The position numbers and the translations under genes are program-made. A stretch of DNA of 64,000 nt from Seriola aureovittata (taxonomy: Eukaryota; Chordata; Actinopteri; Carangiformes; Carangidae), in NCBI RefSeq assembly GCF_021018895.1, contig NC_079366.1:29577771-29641770 (forward strand). Reading direction: 5' to 3'. Shown piece after piece: positions 62,331-64,000 of the stretch (position 1 is the stretch's first letter; each line of letters begins with the position of its first letter). The notes under the pieces were generated by a model, which was not told the origin of the DNA, did not search any database, and saw only the letters and a list, made by a program, of their open reading frames with translations.

Positions 62331-63083
62331 GCCGCCGCCCCCGTCTGAGCCGCCTCCTCCAGTCCCCTTCCCCCCTCCCTCCAGTGCGGACCTCCCAGCA
62401 TCATAGCTGCCTCGGCCCCCCCTCACTACAGACCAGAGCGGGAGACCAGAGCGTACTTACAGCAGGCTTCATTTCTCTAAAGAAACTGTATGAAATCAAG
62501 AAGACAAAGCCAAGAATTTAACAAAGTGTTGGAAACACAAAGAGACTCTTTCTACGTTAACAAAGCAGAATCCATTTTAGTCAGACCAGGAATGTAGTTT
62601 TACCCCCATTCTGTCCACGAGCAGACGACACGTCAACAAGTCACGTTATTGAACCGCTGCTCGGCGACGGCGCAGACACACCTCCACCTTTGAAATGATC
62701 GCTAACCCTGCTAACTGTACTCTGCATCACCTGCCCCCGTATGCACACCCTCCTCCACCTCTGTGTCGTAGCTGAGAAAACTGTGAATCCCCCTTTTCCT
62801 CCCCCGTCCCCCTCCCCCCTTGTTTATTTCCTCCTGCTGCCACTCGTTTTGAATGCATGAAGTGTGATTTTCTGCATTTGCTGCTTTGTTTACTTCTGTT
62901 TGTTTTCTGCACAAACAAATTATTTGTTGTTTTGTTTCATTCCCCTCCCCCTCTCTGTTGGTATTCGCACCCTCTCCCGCCTCCTTCTCTTTTCGGGCGT
63001 AGAAGCAGAAGGCACCTGGGCAGAATGGGGTTAATAACAGTAGTGTGTGTTGTAGTTTCCAACAGCACTGATTCTCCATTGCT

Positions 63084-63089
63084 AATAAA
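63084..63089 (+). terminator. Candidate NPEPPS poly(A) signal AATAAA
   Basis: AATAAA in GCTAATAAACGATT, 754 bases after the stop codon; the first good match in the 3' flank. Confidence 0.55.
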
Positions 63090-63819
63090 CGATTAGGACG
63101 AGGCGAGCAGCGCTAGCATGGTACTACATTGTAAACTGTATAATGCAAGCATTTTTTTTCTTTTTGTTTTGTTTCGTTTTGTTTTTGTTTTTTTGCGGAC
63201 GATGTTCCTTTAAAAGAATTAAATGGGAAAGTTCATGATTACCTGTTTCCACTCCACGCCCCCAAAACTCCTCGAGCTCTGTCCAATCAGAGTTTGGATA
63301 GTTTGAATCACCTACAAACATATTTAAACCCCTCCCCCCGTTTCTTTATCTGCCACCCTCAATGAAATGAAGATATTGGCGTGTTTTTATAAGACATCAG
63401 ATGCAGTGATTTATTTAAATGTTGAGATAATCATATATTCTGAGGAAAAGAAAAAAAAAAAAAAACACTACTTTTCGGGGCCTTTTCATGCTGAAGTAAC
63501 ATCAGGAAACGCCTCCTCGAACGGTTGAGCGGGAGTCCGGCTGAGGCCCGGTCGAGGCCCGGTCCAGACTTTGTGGATGTGACGGATCGACTTTGACTCC
63601 ACTTGTCGAACTTGGAAGCCTTAAATTGGTCGACTAGTTTGCCGTAAATACTAAAACACTGAAGTGGTGAAAATAGGCGACTTCCACATAACGTCAAATG
63701 TATCTAATGTGACAGATTATGCAGACTTGTTGAACGAGTATATCTATATAGAATTTACAATTTGATGTGGTTTTTTTTTGAAAAACTCACCCACCAAGTC
63801 ATCCAACCTGTTGTCGAGA

Positions 63820-63848
<29 letters not shown>
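63820..63848. repeat. Poly(C) run, 29 bases, followed by T-rich tract
   Basis: Uninterrupted C homopolymer. From 63855 it is followed by a GTTTTGTTTTG and TTTCTTTTC tract. Runs of this size are often mis-sized in assemblies. Confidence 0.9.
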
Positions 63849-63850
<2 letters not shown>

Positions 63851-64000
63851 AACATTTGTTGTTGTTTTTTTTGTTTTGTTTTGTTTCTTTTTTTCTTTTT
63901 ATTTCTTTCTTTTCTTTTCTTTTTTTTTGTTTAAAACTACAGTTGGTGTTCATTAAAGTGAAAAAGGATTATAAAAACAAATCATGTGAAATTAGTACAC

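Larger units (their letters stand above)
62331..64000 (+). other. NPEPPS 3' UTR and downstream flank
   Basis: No further gene recognised. C/T-rich directly after the stop, with a candidate poly(A) signal at 63084-63089 (AATAAA). T-rich tracts lie at 63150-63197 and 63855-63935, and a long C run lies at 63820-63848. Confidence 0.7.

Overview
The window is nuclear DNA from a vertebrate, very probably a teleost and likely a percomorph. Genes are split by GT-AG introns. Introns and intergenic DNA are rich in dinucleotide microsatellites and in interspersed repeats I associate with teleost genomes. No prokaryotic features (operons, ribosome binding sites, CRISPR, IS elements) are present.

Layout: (1) 1-650, minus strand: 5' coding end of a gene cut by the window edge, probably SOCS7 by position. 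(2) 651 to about 8300: intergenic DNA with an old LINE relic and microsatellites. (3) 8944-31746, plus strand: complete GPR179 in 11 coding exons (1729 aa predicted). It is an orphan class C receptor whose last exon carries about 20 CPWE-type motifs. (4) 42042-34223, minus strand: complete MRPL45 in 8 coding exons (315 aa), tail-to-tail with GPR179. (5) 43092-62330, plus strand: complete NPEPPS in 23 coding exons (873 aa), head-to-head with MRPL45 across about 1.05 kb that probably holds a shared promoter. (6) 62331-64000: NPEPPS 3' UTR and flank, ending in a 29-base C run.

The order SOCS7(-), GPR179(+), MRPL45(-) matches the human 17q12 arrangement as I remember it, which supports all three assignments. 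The genes do not form a pathway. GPR179 organises RGS-G-beta-5 signalling at the retinal ON-bipolar synapse, MRPL45 is a mitochondrial large-subunit ribosomal protein, and NPEPPS is a cytosolic M1 zinc aminopeptidase.

I found no convincing undescribed biological system. The observations most worth a second look are NPEPPS exon 10 (which carries a zinc ligand) framed by TG repeats at both splice sites, start-stop upstream ORFs before GPR179, and a recent 63-bp tandem expansion of the GPR179 CPWE motif. All exon boundaries were read by hand from reading frame, similarity to remembered vertebrate proteins and GT-AG signals. No alignment or transcript data were available.
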